Source: Stramenopiles sp. TOSAG23-3 (taxonomy: Eukaryota; Sar). Taken from it: a DNA stretch of 19,359 bases. This document shows positions 17,447 to 19,359 of the stretch, piece after piece. A model generated the notes under the pieces. That model made no database searches. It worked only from the letters and a program-made list of their open reading frames with translations, and was not told the origin of the DNA. The stretch's first letter is position 1, and every line of letters begins with the position of its first letter. The position numbers were made by a program, and so were the translations under genes. The stretch lies in NCBI GenBank assembly GCA_900128585.1, contig LT642403.1, forward strand, positions 1 to 19,359, written 5' to 3'.

Positions 17447-18268
17447 CGCTCGGGACAACTCCAAAATTCTGCAATAAAGTCCAACGAACACACGTGGTAA
17501 ATAATGTCCTGAATTGACAAAATCCCATTGTAAAAGACAAAACCTTTCTTTTCACTAGTAAATGCAACGTGCAACTATCTCTACATGACACGAATGGGCA
17601 TACATTCACTCATTCGCATATTATTGATTAATCTATCTACCCAACAACACCGACCCATCCAAACCACCATAACAATAGCACCGTGACCAACGAACATCAC
17701 TTCTCTTCATTGCATTGCGTAGCTGTGGTGGTGTGGTGTGGTGGGTGTGTTAGGTGTAAAATCATTTTTATTAAGTATACATTTGTATAGTCTAATTTCA
17801 ACGAAGAATGAATGTTTACAAGGAGTTTGGAGTTTGGAGTTTACCCTCCCTTTCCTTTTTTCCTTACAATAGATGTTTAAATAGGTAATAGAAAATACAA
17901 GTATACAAAATATTTTCGGAAGGCGGTGTGAAACGGTTGTAAATGGCATATAAATAATAATACAATAGCATTGTCGATGTATTAGTATACCATTCTTCGT
18001 ACTTGATGATAATTAACCTCCTTCGTTGATGTGTTTGATTGTGGATGGTGTGTGGTTCATATAGTGTTTTATATTATTATTATTAATTAGTTGGTAGTCG
18101 GTCTAGTTAGCCCCTATTTAGTAAGTAAAATAAATAAATTAAAAAATAATATTCTACTCTCTGCTGGAAGTACCGTAATGCATATACACAGTAAGTAGTG
18201 TACAATAACAACAACAAAATAATTAAAAAAAGGATGATGATCATTTTCTCCTTTCGTGATTTTCGATT
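17447..18268. other. Spacer upstream of the repeat-protein gene
   Basis: No gene seen. A CACGTG G-box (17491-17496) lies 45-50 bp upstream of the repeat-protein ATG. Further out are a GT-rich stretch (about 17725-17752), a GGAGTTT triplet in tandem (17822-17842) and AT-rich DNA to 18268. The minus-strand open frame at 17707-17949 lacks coding character. The coiled-coil gene's 3' UTR must start here; the nearest minus-strand AATAAA noticed (17771-17766) is about 500 bp away. Confidence 0.45.
17822..17842. repeat. GGAGTTT tandem triplet
   Basis: Three exact head-to-tail copies of the 7-base word GGAGTTT. It is a short tandem repeat in noncoding DNA with no evident role. Confidence 0.8.
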
Positions 18269-19359
18269 TTATTGTTGGTAATACTCTTCTTCCTCTTCCT
18301 CATCATCTTTCGGTACAAATTTGGGATACCCTAGAGTGCTAGAGAAGTAACTAAACGCTGGAGGTTCTTGCACATGCAGTTTCTCCATAAGCAGTTCTCG
18401 CTCACGTTCACGGACCATAATCGCTTCTTCCCGTTTCTTTGCCCGCAAGTATTCGGCCTGGACTTGTTTCCGCTGCCGTTCTGCCCGTTGGGCAGCCATA
18501 AGGTCCGCTTTCCGGTGGCCACTGGCCTTTTCCAGACCAAGCAACGCTTTCAAACGTTTCTCTTCGATGGCTATCAACCGCTTTTCCTTTCGCAGTCCGT
18601 CTAAGTCGGAGGCTTCCGCCAGTGCCTTCAAAATTATCTCATTTTTTATTTTATTCTTTCGCTGCGTCAGCAACCGCTCTCGTTGCTCCTCTTGCTGTAT
18701 CCTAACCCTATTCTCTTCGTCGATGCGCTCGTTTTCAGCCAGCTGGTCGACCAAGAAAGGGGACCGTTCCATTTTTCGCCTCCAAGCGTTTTCCTTCTTT
18801 CGCTTCGCAGTGAGGGACTTGCGGTAGCGCTTTTCCCTCTCCATCAGCATCTGCTGCTTCACCGCGTGCCGCTGCATGAACCGGTTCGACATGATCCGGG
18901 CCGACTCCATTCGGACGGCCATCCGCGGGTCGGGCATCCTGTCCCTGGGGTCTACGTCGTAATCCCCCTCTTCTAAATAGGAGTCGCCGTCAGATAACTG
19001 TTTCTTCTTCTTTTTCTTCTTCTTTTTACCTCGGCGTTTTTTGAACTTCTTTTTCTTCTTCTTCGTTGTTCCAGTTGTGCTTGACACAATGGAAGACGTC
19101 ACGCTTTCCCCGTCGTCTATGAACTCTTCGTCGTCGGAATAGCGCTCGTCTCTCTCTACATATTGGTCTTGTTTGCCTTCCACCGATTCTTCGTAATCCT
19201 CCTCTTCATCGTCGAAGCCTTCGTCTTCGTAATCGTCCTCTTCTTCTTCTCCCGCCTTTCCTTCTCCCTTGGTTTCTTCTTCTTCGGCGTCAAACTCTTC
19301 CTCAGAGTACCCTTCCTCCTCCGCCTCAGAACCAATACGTTCCTCAGCAACCTCTTCTT
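18269..19359 (-). CDS. Charged coiled-coil protein, 5' end outside the window
   Basis: The frame is open from the right edge to TAA at 18271-18269, giving at least 362 residues. No in-frame ATG is seen before residue 141 of the visible part; a GTG at 19183 is internal to an acidic tract and is not a credible start, so the N-terminus is missing. Visible order: Glu/Asp-rich stretch (1-85), Lys/Arg tract of about 21 residues (99-119), a second acidic patch, then a long Glu/Arg/Lys/Gln helix (about 150-330) with coiled-coil character, then PPAFSYFSSTLGYPKFVP and a Glu run at the end. No membrane or catalytic motif is seen. The family is not recognised; a cytoskeletal or nucleolar role would be a guess. 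Confidence 0.8.
   Translation of the reverse strand, partial: EEVAEERIGSEAEEEGYSEEEFDAEEEETKGEGKAGEEEEDDYEDEGFDDEEEDYEESVEGKQDQYVERDERYSDDEEFIDDGESVTSSIVSSTTGTTKKKKKKFKKRRGKKKKKKKKKQLSDGDSYLEEGDYDVDPRDRMPDPRMAVRMESARIMSNRFMQRHAVKQQMLMEREKRYRKSLTAKRKKENAWRRKMERSPFLVDQLAENERIDEENRVRIQQEEQRERLLTQRKNKIKNEIILKALAEASDLDGLRKEKRLIAIEEKRLKALLGLEKASGHRKADLMAAQRAERQRKQVQAEYLRAKKREEAIMVRERERELLMEKLHVQEPPAFSYFSSTLGYPKFVPKDDEEEEEEYYQQ

Noticed and set aside
17707-17949. Minus-strand frame of 80 codons between the last two genes
   Set aside because: Spacer-like composition and no motif or plausible domain.
1-19359. tRNA, snoRNA or other structured RNA genes in the spacers
   Set aside because: I scanned for tRNA B-box-like words and for C/D-box pairs. 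GATGATGA strings occur (near 1322 and 12105) but without matching boxes or stems.

Overview
The window looks like nuclear DNA from a unicellular eukaryote (protist or alga). The recognisable proteins are eukaryotic: an MCM3 replicative helicase subunit, the Brix-domain ribosome factor RPF1, a TMEM41-type VTT membrane protein, an ethanolamine/choline kinase and a PA-TM-RING ubiquitin ligase. No recognised gene needs an intron. Gene ends use TAA, TAG and TGA, so the code is standard. All eight complete genes have a purine at -3 of the chosen ATG. Coding DNA is of mixed to high GC. The spacers are very AT-rich and full of simple repeats. I could not place the organism in a clade.

Layout, left to right. 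1-1546 is AT-rich DNA with two abutting palindromes, a 51-bp tandem repeat and one doubtful short reading frame. 1547-2539 (+) is the TMEM41-like protein. 2838-3206 (-) is an unrecognised 122-residue protein. 4020-5036 (-) is RPF1. 6464-8974 (+) is MCM3, divergent from RPF1 across about 1.4 kb. 9137-10189 (-) is an ethanolamine/choline kinase, convergent with MCM3. 10578-11768 (-) is a PA-TM-RING protein with an extra C-terminal membrane segment. 13173-14522 (+) is adenosine deaminase, divergent from the RING gene across about 1.4 kb. 14699-17446 (-) is an unrecognised 915-residue protein built on a roughly 50-residue repeat. 18269 to the right edge (-) is a charged coiled-coil protein whose 5' end lies outside the window.

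Spacers follow gene orientation: convergent pairs are about 160-300 bp apart, same-strand pairs about 390-820 bp, and divergent pairs about 1.4 kb. The genes do not form an obvious pathway. RPF1 and MCM3 are both growth-linked. The TMEM41 protein, the ethanolamine kinase and the RING protein all relate to endomembranes or lipids, but linkage alone does not show a shared function. I saw no tRNA, rRNA, CRISPR array, insertion sequence or retroelement. The strongest candidates for something undescribed are the repeat protein at 14699-17446, the two-membrane-segment RING protein, and a family of TACC/GGTA dyads found between genes.
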